Assembly: GCF_900113335.1 (NCBI RefSeq)
Contig: NZ_FOOX01000002.1
Location: 273,635-337,634, forward strand
Length of the DNA stretch: 64,000 nucleotides
Direction: 5' to 3'
Source of the DNA: Desulfotruncus arcticus DSM 17038
GTDB taxonomy: Bacteria > Bacillota > Desulfotomaculia > Desulfotomaculales > Desulfallaceae
A model generated the notes under the pieces. It had not been told where the DNA came from, ran no database searches, and saw only the letters and a list, made by a program, of their open reading frames with translations. Position numbers and translations under genes: made by a program. Shown here piece by piece: positions 43,641-51,726 of the stretch; positions within the stretch are counted from its first letter, which is position 1; each line of letters opens with the position of its first letter.

Positions 43641-46600
43641 ATGGCATTGACAGAATACCAGAAAACTATGCTGGCGGCCAGGGGCGCTTTCCTGCATGAA
43701 CGGATGGGTGGCAAAACCAGGCCGTTGCCGGCCGGGCAAGGGGAGGACTTGAGCAAGTCAAGGTATAGGCTTTGGCAAGAGAAGGCGGGAGGTAACGGGG
43801 GTAACAAGGCATTTCTAAAGAGGTTGAAATTGGATAATCTCACCGGGGGAATGGCACGGAAGATTTTACGTGATACGGTCTGGAATGAGGATCATCCTGT
43901 TCCGGACTGGGTTACGGTGATTGATGAGATAATGAAATTGTTTCCGGCGGATGTAGCTGAACTGCAGCAGGAGATGTTCTTGGCGGCAGAAAAGGAAAAC
44001 CTGTCAAACCAGCACATGGTTTGGGCCGTGCTGCCTTTTGTTGATTATGCGGAAGGATTGCTGCAAAAGAAACTGGGTCCTGATGTTGAGTTGTTTTCCC
44101 CCCGGTCTTTTTCCAACATGAGCGCATCCCTGGTTAACTCCCTAAGTACATTGTGCTTTAATACTTTGCAGTACCGTTACAGAATCTATGCCGCGGCTAA
44201 AAACCCTGTCAACTTTTTACTCAACATAAAACGCACTAGGAAGGAAGAACTTTTAAACCAGCAGCAATTTACCGAACATGTCCTGAAGGAGGGCTGGCGG
44301 GAGATACTGCTGGAGTTTCCTGTCCTGGCCAGGTTTATTGCCACGACCATTTCCCAGTGGGTTGAAAACTATACCGCAATGGCGGTATTTTTGAAAAAAG
44401 ATACAAAAAGCCTGGAAAAAGTCTTTTGTGACGGCAAGCCGTTAGGCCAGGTTCAGGCAATAGAAGCCGATTGGTCTGACCCGCATAATCATGGGAAATG
44501 TGTTAATATACTCAGCTTTGCATCGGGTATCAGGCTGGTATTCAAGCCACGAAGCCTGTCCATCGACCGGAGTTGGTCCAAATTCAACGACTGGCTTGGT
44601 CAAAATGGCATGACTTCATTTATTAAAACACCCGTGGTATTTGACGGCGGTGACCATGGATGGGCGGAATTCATTGAGCGCCTTCCTTTAAAGGATAGCA
44701 AAGAAGCCGAAGAATTCTACTTCCGGGCCGGTGTCTTGCTGGGACTGTTATATGTTCTGGGGGGCAACGACTTCCACCGGGAGAACTTGATTGCCCGGGG
44801 CGTCTGTCCGGTACTGGTAGACACCGAAACACTGCTGCTGCACAGAGTAAGACCCTTTCAAATGGATGCTGCAGGTATGGATGCCGCCTGCAAGGCCCTT
44901 GATGTTCTAAGTGATTCGGTGCTGCGTACGGGTTTATTGCCGGTATGGAAAGTAGACGCTTCCGGCAGGTCGGAAGATTTAAGCGCTCTGCTTGGAGGCA
45001 GTGAAAAAGACGGCAACTTGCCGGTATTGTCGGGAAAACAGTTAACCGTGCGGGATTACCGGGAAAAACTCCTGGAAGGGTTTTCCCATATTTATGATTT
45101 TATGCTTGCCCACCAGGAAGCACTTATAGGGCCGGAGTCGTCTTTTGACCTGTTTAAACAGAGCAATTTTCGATTTTTAATCAGAAACTCTCAAATTTAC
45201 GGGGACATACTGGACCACACCACAAAACCGGAATTTTTACGGGACGGCCTGCTATATTCCCTGGAAATTGAAAGGCTGGCCCCCGCATATTTATTATCCT
45301 CGTCTGAGGAGATTTTACCGGAGGTTTGGTCCCTGTACCTGTCAGAAAGTGAGGCGCTGCACCGTCGTGATATTCCGCTTTTCTATGGGGAGGCGGAGGG
45401 ACTGGCAATAAAAGATGAGTCAGGTGTCGTGTATGGCGATTATTTTCTCCAATCGGCCGTAGCAAGGGCCAAGGAATTGGCCGGCCGGCTCAGCCCGGCG
45501 GATAAAAAGACGCAATTGGGGTTAATTGAAAACGTTCTCTCCATGTATGAAAAAAACCCTCACGAACCATCCGCGCCAATACCTGCCCGCGCGAAAATCA
45601 GACTTGACCGCCTGCCCGGCTTTGATTACGGGCTGTTAATAGATGAAGCGGAAAAAATATATGAACAAATTATTAATATGGCTATTACCGGCAGCAGCGG
45701 GGATATCACCTGGATTGTACAGCAGCATGATATACGGACCCAGAGGCTTACCCTGGGGCGCATCGGTTTCTCCTTCTATGACGGGATACTGGGATTAGGA
45801 CTGTATATGTCGGCGCTGTATCATCTAACTAAAAAGCCAGAGATCAAAGACAATGCGTTACGCACTGTTGATGGTTTTAGAAAAATATTAACAGATACTG
45901 AAAATCCACTGCCCGTCCGCCGGCTTACACTGGGTCTGGCCGGCGGGGTGGCGGGAATGGCCAGAACGATTACGGCCATGGGTGACTATCTGGAGGACGC
46001 ATCCCTCTGCCGGGATGCCAGGCGCATACTGCATAATATTCAGCCGCAGCAAATTGAAGAAGACAAGGCGTTTGATGTAATGGCCGGCTGTGCCGGGCTT
46101 ATTTTAGTGTTGGTAGAGGCATACAAGCGGTTTGGTGATGAGAAATTGCTCCAAGCGGCCCGGTGGTGCGGCCAACGACTGCTTAGCGTCAGAATAGCGG
46201 CCAAATCCGGACACATGGTTTGGGACTCGGAATTTGCCGAAGAGCCGCTGACGGGGCTTGGTCACGGTGCGGCAGGCATTGCCCTGGCGCTGCTCCAGCT
46301 TTATGAATATACCAAGGATAGGAATTATTACGATGGCGCCCTGGAGGCGCTGGATTATGAGAGCGGTCTATATGATGAAAGATACAAAAACTGGCCGGAC
46401 CTGCGCAGCAATCCCCGCAAGACCGGGGGAGAACAGTATTCTATGGCCGGCTGGTGCAGCGGTGCGCCCGGGATAGGTCTGGCGCGAATAGCAGGTTTAG
46501 ATAGACTTAACAGTGATGCGGCCCGTAAAGATATAGAAAATGCCATTGCCTTTACCCTGAACTACCCGCTGGACTCCAGTGACCATGTCTGCTGCGGCAA

Positions 46601-46844
46601 CAGCGGCAGAGTGGACTTCCTGGTGGAAGCGGCTGTAAAGCTGGGCCGGCCGGAACTGCTGGCTGAGGCCCGGCAGAGAATGATGGCAATGGTACTCAGG
46701 AAGCGGCAGACCGGCGCCTATACTTTAAACAGCAGCAGTACCGGAGTAGTATTCAACCCTTCGTTTTTCCAGGGAACATCAGGCATTGGCTATGAAATCC
46801 TGCGTTGCCTGGAGCCGGAAAAAATTTATAGTGTGTTGTATTGA
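43641..46844 (+). CDS. lanM: Type 2 lanthipeptide synthetase LanM (CCG type)
   Basis: A 1067-residue bifunctional enzyme. The N-terminal two thirds are the DUF4135 kinase-like dehydratase, with ASGIRLVFKPRSLSIDRSW and the catalytic region LGGNDFHRENLIA near residue 375. From about residue 700 comes the LanC-like cyclase, with zinc ligands Cys939 in GWCSGAPGIG and Cys984/Cys985 in HVCCGNSG. The Cys-Cys-Gly in place of Cys-His-Gly marks the ProcM-like CCG class, known for tolerance of many substrates with Nif11 leaders. It dehydrates Ser/Thr and closes thioether rings in the cytoplasm. Nif11 precursors lie directly on both sides, in the same operon. Confidence 0.93.
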   Translation: MALTEYQKTMLAARGAFLHERMGGKTRPLPAGQGEDLSKSRYRLWQEKAGGNGGNKAFLKRLKLDNLTGGMARKILRDTVWNEDHPVPDWVTVIDEIMKLFPADVAELQQEMFLAAEKENLSNQHMVWAVLPFVDYAEGLLQKKLGPDVELFSPRSFSNMSASLVNSLSTLCFNTLQYRYRIYAAAKNPVNFLLNIKRTRKEELLNQQQFTEHVLKEGWREILLEFPVLARFIATTISQWVENYTAMAVFLKKDTKSLEKVFCDGKPLGQVQAIEADWSDPHNHGKCVNILSFASGIRLVFKPRSLSIDRSWSKFNDWLGQNGMTSFIKTPVVFDGGDHGWAEFIERLPLKDSKEAEEFYFRAGVLLGLLYVLGGNDFHRENLIARGVCPVLVDTETLLLHRVRPFQMDAAGMDAACKALDVLSDSVLRTGLLPVWKVDASGRSEDLSALLGGSEKDGNLPVLSGKQLTVRDYREKLLEGFSHIYDFMLAHQEALIGPESSFDLFKQSNFRFLIRNSQIYGDILDHTTKPEFLRDGLLYSLEIERLAPAYLLSSSEEILPEVWSLYLSESEALHRRDIPLFYGEAEGLAIKDESGVVYGDYFLQSAVARAKELAGRLSPADKKTQLGLIENVLSMYEKNPHEPSAPIPARAKIRLDRLPGFDYGLLIDEAEKIYEQIINMAITGSSGDITWIVQQHDIRTQRLTLGRIGFSFYDGILGLGLYMSALYHLTKKPEIKDNALRTVDGFRKILTDTENPLPVRRLTLGLAGGVAGMARTITAMGDYLEDASLCRDARRILHNIQPQQIEEDKAFDVMAGCAGLILVLVEAYKRFGDEKLLQAARWCGQRLLSVRIAAKSGHMVWDSEFAEEPLTGLGHGAAGIALALLQLYEYTKDRNYYDGALEALDYESGLYDERYKNWPDLRSNPRKTGGEQYSMAGWCSGAPGIGLARIAGLDRLNSDAARKDIENAIAFTLNYPLDSSDHVCCGNSGRVDFLVEAAVKLGRPELLAEARQRMMAMVLRKRQTGAYTLNSSSTGVVFNPSFFQGTSGIGYEILRCLEPEKIYSVLY

Positions 46845-46881
46845 CACTGAAAAACAGTTTTTGATTAGGGAGCGATGTAAA

Positions 46882-47256
46882 ATGTCAATGGAAAATGTTA
46901 AATTATTATTTGATAGCCTGGCAAATAATGAGAACCTGCAAAAACAATTAAAGGATTTACGCCATAAAAAGAACGAAGAAATGATCAATGAAATAATTAA
47001 ACTGGGAGAAAAACAGGGCATTCAATTTACCAGAGAAGAATTTTATGAGTATATTGCAAAAGCAACCAGGCAATCTCAAAATGAAGATGACTTAAGTGAT
47101 GAAGAATTGCAAGGGGTGGCGGGAGGATTGAGCGGCTGGATAGCAACATCTGTCGTTACATGCCCATCATCAATGATTATGAAGGTCATTTATCAAGGTG
47201 ATTATACCTGTATTGCAGATAAAGATGTTGAAATACCAGGGATACCTGGATTGTAA
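46882..47256 (+). CDS. Nif11-leader lanthipeptide precursor, second
   Basis: A 124-residue precursor with an 82-residue Nif11 leader (MSMENVKLLFDSLANNENLQ) ending DDLSDEELQGVAGG. The 42-residue core has Cys at core positions 12 and 28 and Ser/Thr at 2, 7, 8, 11, 14, 15 and 27, so rings by LanM are possible, and ends in a Pro/Gly-rich tail. It lies 37 bp behind lanM. ATG 46882 is 9 nt after AGGGAG; upstream in-frame codons lie within lanM and lack a site. The core is unlike that of the first precursor, as is usual when one tolerant LanM serves several cores. Confidence 0.85.
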   Translation: MSMENVKLLFDSLANNENLQKQLKDLRHKKNEEMINEIIKLGEKQGIQFTREEFYEYIAKATRQSQNEDDLSDEELQGVAGGLSGWIATSVVTCPSSMIMKVIYQGDYTCIADKDVEIPGIPGL

Positions 47257-47294
47257 AACCAGCGCGGCGCCTCAACTGTCGAGGTTTTTATCTT

Positions 47295-47329
47295 GGGCCT
47301 CTGAAACTGGGGAACAGTTTCAGAGGCCC
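47295..47329 (+). terminator. Perfect 15-bp hairpin behind the LanM operon
   Basis: GGGCCTCTGAAACTG (47295-47309) pairs fully with CAGTTTCAGAGGCCC (47315-47329) around a five-base loop. No U-run follows, so it may protect the transcript 3' end rather than terminate alone. A weaker CCTC/GAGG stem with TTTTT precedes it at about 47271-47290. The rest of the 431-bp space holds promoter C only. Confidence 0.6.
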
Positions 47330-47536
47330 TCAACTATTTCCTCCACCCTTCCTTATCTTTATTTAGCATTCTATGACATACCAGTGCTCCTTTCTATGCA
47401 CAACCCGATTTTCTAAGACCTAAACAGCCGGACGAGCAACAGCCGGCCATGCCATCAGATGTTCTTCAGTCAACTGTGTTGGGGCCTCGGCGATGCCGGG
47501 GCTAAAATTATTAATACAAAAAAACTACTGAAAGTG

Positions 47537-47566
47537 TGTAATGGATAACCGGTAGCAACGTATTAA
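47537..47566 (+). promoter_or_regulatory. ECF-type promoter site C
   Basis: TGTAATG (47537-47543), 15 nt, CGTATTAA (47559-47566), followed by CATACAG as at sites D, E and F. It is 122 bp before the first of the twin Nif11 precursors that belong to the radical SAM unit. Confidence 0.7.
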
Positions 47567-47687
47567 CATACAGCAAGTCAAAAACAAAAGGGCAGGTAAA
47601 ATGGTCAAGCAGGCCGCTTGAAGACATTGCCCAATTTGCTGTTCAACCCCCGGGGATTAAACCCTAAATGAAAAGGAGTGGATTTAA

Positions 47688-48041
47688 ATGTCCAAGGAAA
47701 ATGTTAAAAAGTTTTATGAGGCTGTTGTCGCGGATGAAGGGCTCAGAACGAGATTGAGCGATATTAGCAAGCAATATCAGGGTGAAACAATGGATGAGGA
47801 AAAGAGCGCCGAGCTGGTGGAAAAGTTAATTTTGCCCATAGCGTCGGAAATGGGTTTGGAATTTACCATTGAGGAACTGCGGCAATATGAACAAGATTTG
47901 GGGCAGGCAAATGTGAATCGTGAGCTTGACAGTAACGAGTTGGATGCTGTAGCAGGTGGACTTAGTGGAGGAGCCTGTATCATTGTTGGTGTCACAGTTG
48001 GAGGCAGCGGTTTTTGTTTTGGTCCTGGGGTGATTCTTTAA
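47688..48041 (+). CDS. Nif11-leader precursor, twin 1 (radical SAM unit)
   Basis: A 117-residue precursor. The 91-residue Nif11 leader (MSKENVKKFYEAVVADEGLR) ends RELDSNELDAVAGG and is nearly identical to that of twin 2. The 26-residue core is hydrophobic and Gly-rich with Cys at core positions 6 and 19, only two Ser and one Thr. AAAGGAG lies 9 nt before the ATG. The gene, its twin and the radical SAM gene follow each other, so the core is more likely altered by the radical enzyme (Cys-to-carbon thioether) than by LanM. That is inference. Confidence 0.85.
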   Translation: MSKENVKKFYEAVVADEGLRTRLSDISKQYQGETMDEEKSAELVEKLILPIASEMGLEFTIEELRQYEQDLGQANVNRELDSNELDAVAGGLSGGACIIVGVTVGGSGFCFGPGVIL

Positions 48042-48238
48042 GTATACATCCTTGATGCTCCAGTACACTATTAACCAATTTTATGTAAGTAAGACTCGTC
48101 TTCGGAAGGAGCGAACTTAGATCAAGCTATTCAGACTATAGATCTCCAGCCTCCAGGTACGGTATTTTACGGGATGCATAGCGAGATAGGAAGTAAGATT
48201 ATCGAGAAACAATAAAGAATAAAAAGGAGTAGATTTAA

Positions 48239-48589
48239 ATGTCCAAGGAAAATATCAAAAAGTTTTATGAGGCGGTCGCTGCGGATGAAGGTCTTAGGAC
48301 GAAATTGAACGATCTTAACAAACAATATCAGGGTGAAGCAATGGATGAGGAAAAGAAAGCCGCGCTGGTGGAAAAGTTAATTTTGCCTATAGCGGCAGAA
48401 ATGGGTTTGGACTTTACCCTGGAGGAACTGCGGCAATATGTAGAAGACATGGGTCAGGCAAATGTGAATCGTGAGCTTGACAACAACGAGTTGGATGCTG
48501 TAGCAGGAGGTGCAATAGGAGCCTGTCTCTTGGTTGGTGTGCAAGTAGGTATGATTGGTTTTTGTGCTGGTGCTGGTTTTGTTTTATAA
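48239..48589 (+). CDS. Nif11-leader precursor, twin 2 (core without Ser/Thr)
   Basis: A 116-residue precursor, a tandem duplicate of the gene at 47688. The leader (91 residues) ends RELDNNELDAVAGG. The 25-residue core has Cys at core positions 5 and 18, the same 13-residue spacing as twin 1, many Gly and aliphatic residues, and no Ser or Thr at all, so lanthionine formation is impossible. This points to the neighbouring radical SAM enzyme as its maturase. AAAAAGGAG precedes the ATG. The duplication also covers the region behind each gene. Confidence 0.87.
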   Translation: MSKENIKKFYEAVAADEGLRTKLNDLNKQYQGEAMDEEKKAALVEKLILPIAAEMGLDFTLEELRQYVEDMGQANVNRELDNNELDAVAGGAIGACLLVGVQVGMIGFCAGAGFVL

Positions 48590-48677
48590 GCATACATCCT
48601 TGATGCTCCAGCACACTGGTAATTCCTAATATGTAAGTAAGCCTTGGCTCCGAAAGGAGCGAACTTATTCAAGACAA

Positions 48678-48717
48678 CCTGTAAGATCTCCGGCCTCCGG
48701 GTACGGGATCTTACAGG
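48678..48717 (+). other. Hairpin between twin precursor and radical SAM gene
   Basis: CCTGTAAGATC (48678-48688) pairs with GATCTTACAGG (48707-48717), enclosing a GC-rich loop. A related sequence follows twin 1 near 48140-48175, so the element was copied with the gene. No U-run follows; it may set message stability and thus the precursor to enzyme ratio. Confidence 0.5.
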
Positions 48718-48746
48718 CTGTATAGCAAAATGAAAGGAAAGTAGAA

Positions 48747-50114
48747 ATGTACCTACGATTAAAAGATAAATTCGTCTTGCGCGGGTGGGAGGGTATACCG
48801 TACGGCATGACTGATACCGGCACCGGGCGGACCATGCTGTTGGATACCATAACCTTTCAGGCGGCAAGCTTTTGTGACGGAAAGACGGACCTTGCCTCGC
48901 CGCTCATATTACCTGCTCACAAAGAAGCAATTGATAAGCTGGTTAAGGAAGGTATTGCCGGGGAATGCGCCGGAGGCGAGGGCCTGGCCGGGCACCAGAA
49001 GTACCGCCGGACAGAAGCGCGCTTTGCCGATTCGGTGCACTGGTCAATTACCGGCAAATGCAACCTGCGCTGCCGCCACTGCTTTCTGTCGGCGCCCCAG
49101 GCCAAATACGGCGAGCTGACTACCGAACAGTGCCTGGAAATAATCGATCAAATTGCTGGCGCCAATATCGGCAAGGTCAGCCTGACCGGCGGCGAGCCCC
49201 TTGTCCGGCGGGATTTCTGGCAGCTTGTGGATGCTTTAAGAGAAAAAAGGATTGCCATACACCAATTATATACCAATGGCGTACTGGTAACCGACGAGCT
49301 TTTGCAGCAGTTGCAAACAAGAGGCATAAAGTGCGGTATTTACTTGAGCTTTGACTGCTGCGGCTGCCACGACTGGCTGCGCGGCGTGACGGGAGCGGAG
49401 CAGGCGGCTATTGCAGCAATCAAGCGGGCGCGCCGGCACGGTTTCGAGGTGGGTATAGAAACAGCGCTGCATAAAGACAATCTCAATAAACTGGCCCAAA
49501 CCTATGAACTTTTAAAAGCACTGGGCATATCCTCCTGGAAAATATCACCAACGATGAGCGTCGGCAACTGGGCGCACGAGCAGGGGCAATACGACATCCC
49601 CATCAAGGATTTATACGATGCCTATCTGCAGCTCATCAAAAAACACCACGGGGATGGAGCACCCTTTGCCCTGATGCTGGGCGGGTTTTATTACTGCGGT
49701 AAAGAAAACGATCAATACATAATCCCTTTGATTAAATATGACGGTACGGAAAAGGCGCTCCGGCAGACAGTCTGCAGAAGCTGCCGCATAAATCTGTATA
49801 TTATGGCCGACGGCAGGCTGCTTCCCTGTATCCCGATGACCGGTACGTACATGGAAAAGGAAATGCCGAACCTTTTGACCACAACCATCACCGAGGCCAT
49901 GAATAGCTCGCGGTATTTTGACATCATTGATACGAGACTGGAAAAACTGTTTCGGGAAAACAATGAATGTGCCGGCTGCGAACATAAGCTGAAGTGCGGT
50001 ATGGGCTGCCGGGCCAATGCCATTAACTGTTCAGGCAGCTTTTACGGTGTAGATGCCGGCAGCTGTTATTTTTTCAAAAACAGATATGAAGAAAAGATAA
50101 AGAAAATTTTTTAA
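48747..50114 (+). CDS. Radical SAM/SPASM peptide maturase (Nif11-class)
   Basis: A 455-residue enzyme. Residues 1-90 form a PqqD/RRE-like leader-binding region. The radical SAM cluster is CNLRCRHC (Cys105, 109, 112), followed by SLTGGEPLVRRDF. The C-terminal SPASM part has CRSCRINLYIMADGRLLPC and CAGCEHKLKCGMGCRANA for auxiliary 4Fe-4S clusters. Such enzymes make thioether or carbon-carbon links in RiPP precursors. It follows the twin Nif11 genes by 157 bp and is probably their maturase. AAAGGAAAG precedes the ATG. A terminator follows. Confidence 0.9.
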   Translation: MYLRLKDKFVLRGWEGIPYGMTDTGTGRTMLLDTITFQAASFCDGKTDLASPLILPAHKEAIDKLVKEGIAGECAGGEGLAGHQKYRRTEARFADSVHWSITGKCNLRCRHCFLSAPQAKYGELTTEQCLEIIDQIAGANIGKVSLTGGEPLVRRDFWQLVDALREKRIAIHQLYTNGVLVTDELLQQLQTRGIKCGIYLSFDCCGCHDWLRGVTGAEQAAIAAIKRARRHGFEVGIETALHKDNLNKLAQTYELLKALGISSWKISPTMSVGNWAHEQGQYDIPIKDLYDAYLQLIKKHHGDGAPFALMLGGFYYCGKENDQYIIPLIKYDGTEKALRQTVCRSCRINLYIMADGRLLPCIPMTGTYMEKEMPNLLTTTITEAMNSSRYFDIIDTRLEKLFRENNECAGCEHKLKCGMGCRANAINCSGSFYGVDAGSCYFFKNRYEEKIKKIF

Positions 50115-50143
50115 ACATTAAAAGTGTATAAATAAGATCTACA

Positions 50144-50172
50144 GCCAGACAGTTTAAACGGTCTGGTTTTTT
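50144..50172 (+). terminator. Terminator behind the radical SAM gene
   Basis: CCAGAC (50145-50150) and GTCTGG (50161-50166) with an AT-rich inner part, followed by TTTTTTACTTTT. Confidence 0.8.
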
Positions 50173-50379
50173 ACTTTTCTCTCAATTATGAAATTTCAAA
50201 AGGAATTGAGCAAAAAATGCTGAAATATCCAGAAGGATAGAGCGGCACTAAAGTATATAAGCCAGACTGTGGCGATTAAGCAGATGATATTTGGCTCTCA
50301 AAAACAATAAGATAGCCCTCGGGCGGTTAATCCGAGAGTGTTACGTTACGATATAATATTTTAGGAAGGGACTGTCAAA

Positions 50380-51588
50380 ATGTATGAAATGATTTTATCT
50401 GCTTGTATTCTATTTGCCATTTTGGTTTTGGGAGACATAATTTCTCTAAGAACAAAAGCAAGGGTTCCGATGATGTTTGTAGCCTTAATAACCTACCTTA
50501 TCCTAACATGGGTCGGAATGCCAAAGGATTTTCCCACGGTTTCCAATCTTGGGATGTTTGGTGAGCTTATGATTCCTCTATTGGTTATCCACATGTCTAC
50601 TCTTGTACCTCCCCACGAATATATCCAACACTGGAGAGCAGTGGTAGTTGCTCTTATTAGCGTCACAGTTTCTGTCCTGATTATTATTTTTGCCGGCGGG
50701 TTAATATTTGGCTATCCCAGTGTGCTGTCCAGCGCGGGTGCAGTCTCCGGAGGCGGTGTAATTGCCGCATTGGCGTCAATGAAAAAACTTCAGTCAATTG
50801 GCCTGGGGGCACTTGCTGTTATTCCGTTAGTTATGGTCGCTCTCGTAGATCCTATTGGTCAGCCTATTGCCGCAAATATGCTCCGAAAATATGCAAAAGC
50901 TCTAAAACAGACAATAAAAGCTGAGACAATTATTATTGAGGCTTGTGAACAGCTTGCTGCTGCAAGTGATGTAAAAAACGTGCCTTATGGCACCGATGAA
51001 AACCCCAGTATCAGATACAAAGCAATTATTCCCAAAGAGTATGAAACTGAATTTGTAATGCTATTTAAACTTTTTGCACTCTCCTTTATCGCAGTTATCC
51101 TGGAGAAATATAGCGGTATTAATATGATATTCTGGTGTCTTGCATTAGGGATAATAACCACGCATTACGGAATTCTGCGGGGAAAAATGTTGGAGAGAGC
51201 AAATTCTTTAGGTATAGCTATGGCCGCACTGTTATTCTATGCCTTCACAATGATGAATGATATCACTCCGCAGGTTTTGTTACAGGAAATAGTAACTGTC
51301 GTGGCTATACTATTCATTGCTGTTATAGGCTTGATTCTAGGAGGTTTTTTAGGTGGTAAAATGGTCAAATGGCCAAAGGAATTGGGCATGGCCGTAGGTA
51401 TAGGTATTATGTTTGGGTTTCCTGGAAATCTCATTGTATCCACTGAAGTGTCCAGGAGTATCGGTGAAACTGCCGAGGAGAAAAAATATATTTTGGAACA
51501 ACTATTACCGCCTATGCTCGTTAGCGGTTTAGCGGGATTCGCCATTGCCTTGGGCATCACGGTAAGCATTTTGCTTAAAACATTATAA
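50380..51588 (+). CDS. Polytopic membrane protein, symporter-like, unassigned
   Basis: A 402-residue protein with ten to eleven hydrophobic segments. It opens MYEMILSACILFAILVLGD; a re-entrant-like stretch SSAGAVSGGGVIAALASMKK (about residues 117-136) and a second Gly-rich loop GLILGGFLGGKMVKWPKELG recall two-lobed ion-coupled symporters of the glutamate/hydroxycarboxylate class. A hydrophilic region of about 50 residues divides the lobes. I cannot name the family. A TATAAT box lies 28 bp before the start and GGAAGGG before the ATG. It sits inside the peptide island but with its own promoter, so a role there is open. Confidence 0.6.
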   Translation: MYEMILSACILFAILVLGDIISLRTKARVPMMFVALITYLILTWVGMPKDFPTVSNLGMFGELMIPLLVIHMSTLVPPHEYIQHWRAVVVALISVTVSVLIIIFAGGLIFGYPSVLSSAGAVSGGGVIAALASMKKLQSIGLGALAVIPLVMVALVDPIGQPIAANMLRKYAKALKQTIKAETIIIEACEQLAAASDVKNVPYGTDENPSIRYKAIIPKEYETEFVMLFKLFALSFIAVILEKYSGINMIFWCLALGIITTHYGILRGKMLERANSLGIAMAALLFYAFTMMNDITPQVLLQEIVTVVAILFIAVIGLILGGFLGGKMVKWPKELGMAVGIGIMFGFPGNLIVSTEVSRSIGETAEEKKYILEQLLPPMLVSGLAGFAIALGITVSILLKTL

Positions 51589-51726
51589 TAAGGCAATCTA
51601 ATCAATAAACCAGCTAATAAAATTAATAATTTTATAAATTATTTTGTTTATAAGATGTTTCGTATATAAAGATCAGTTTTAATTTCACTAACTGGCGAAA
51701 AGCCCCCAAACATGGAGGATGACACT

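Noticed and set aside
46786..46881. Longer start for the second lanthipeptide precursor within lanM
   Set aside because: The Nif11 leader begins at ATG 46882, as in the other precursors, and the upstream codons are lanM coding sequence in another frame.
50380..51588. Membrane protein at 50380 as dedicated immunity transporter of the peptide island
   Set aside because: It has a sigma-A-like promoter of its own, no ECF site and symporter-like features; position alone is not enough.
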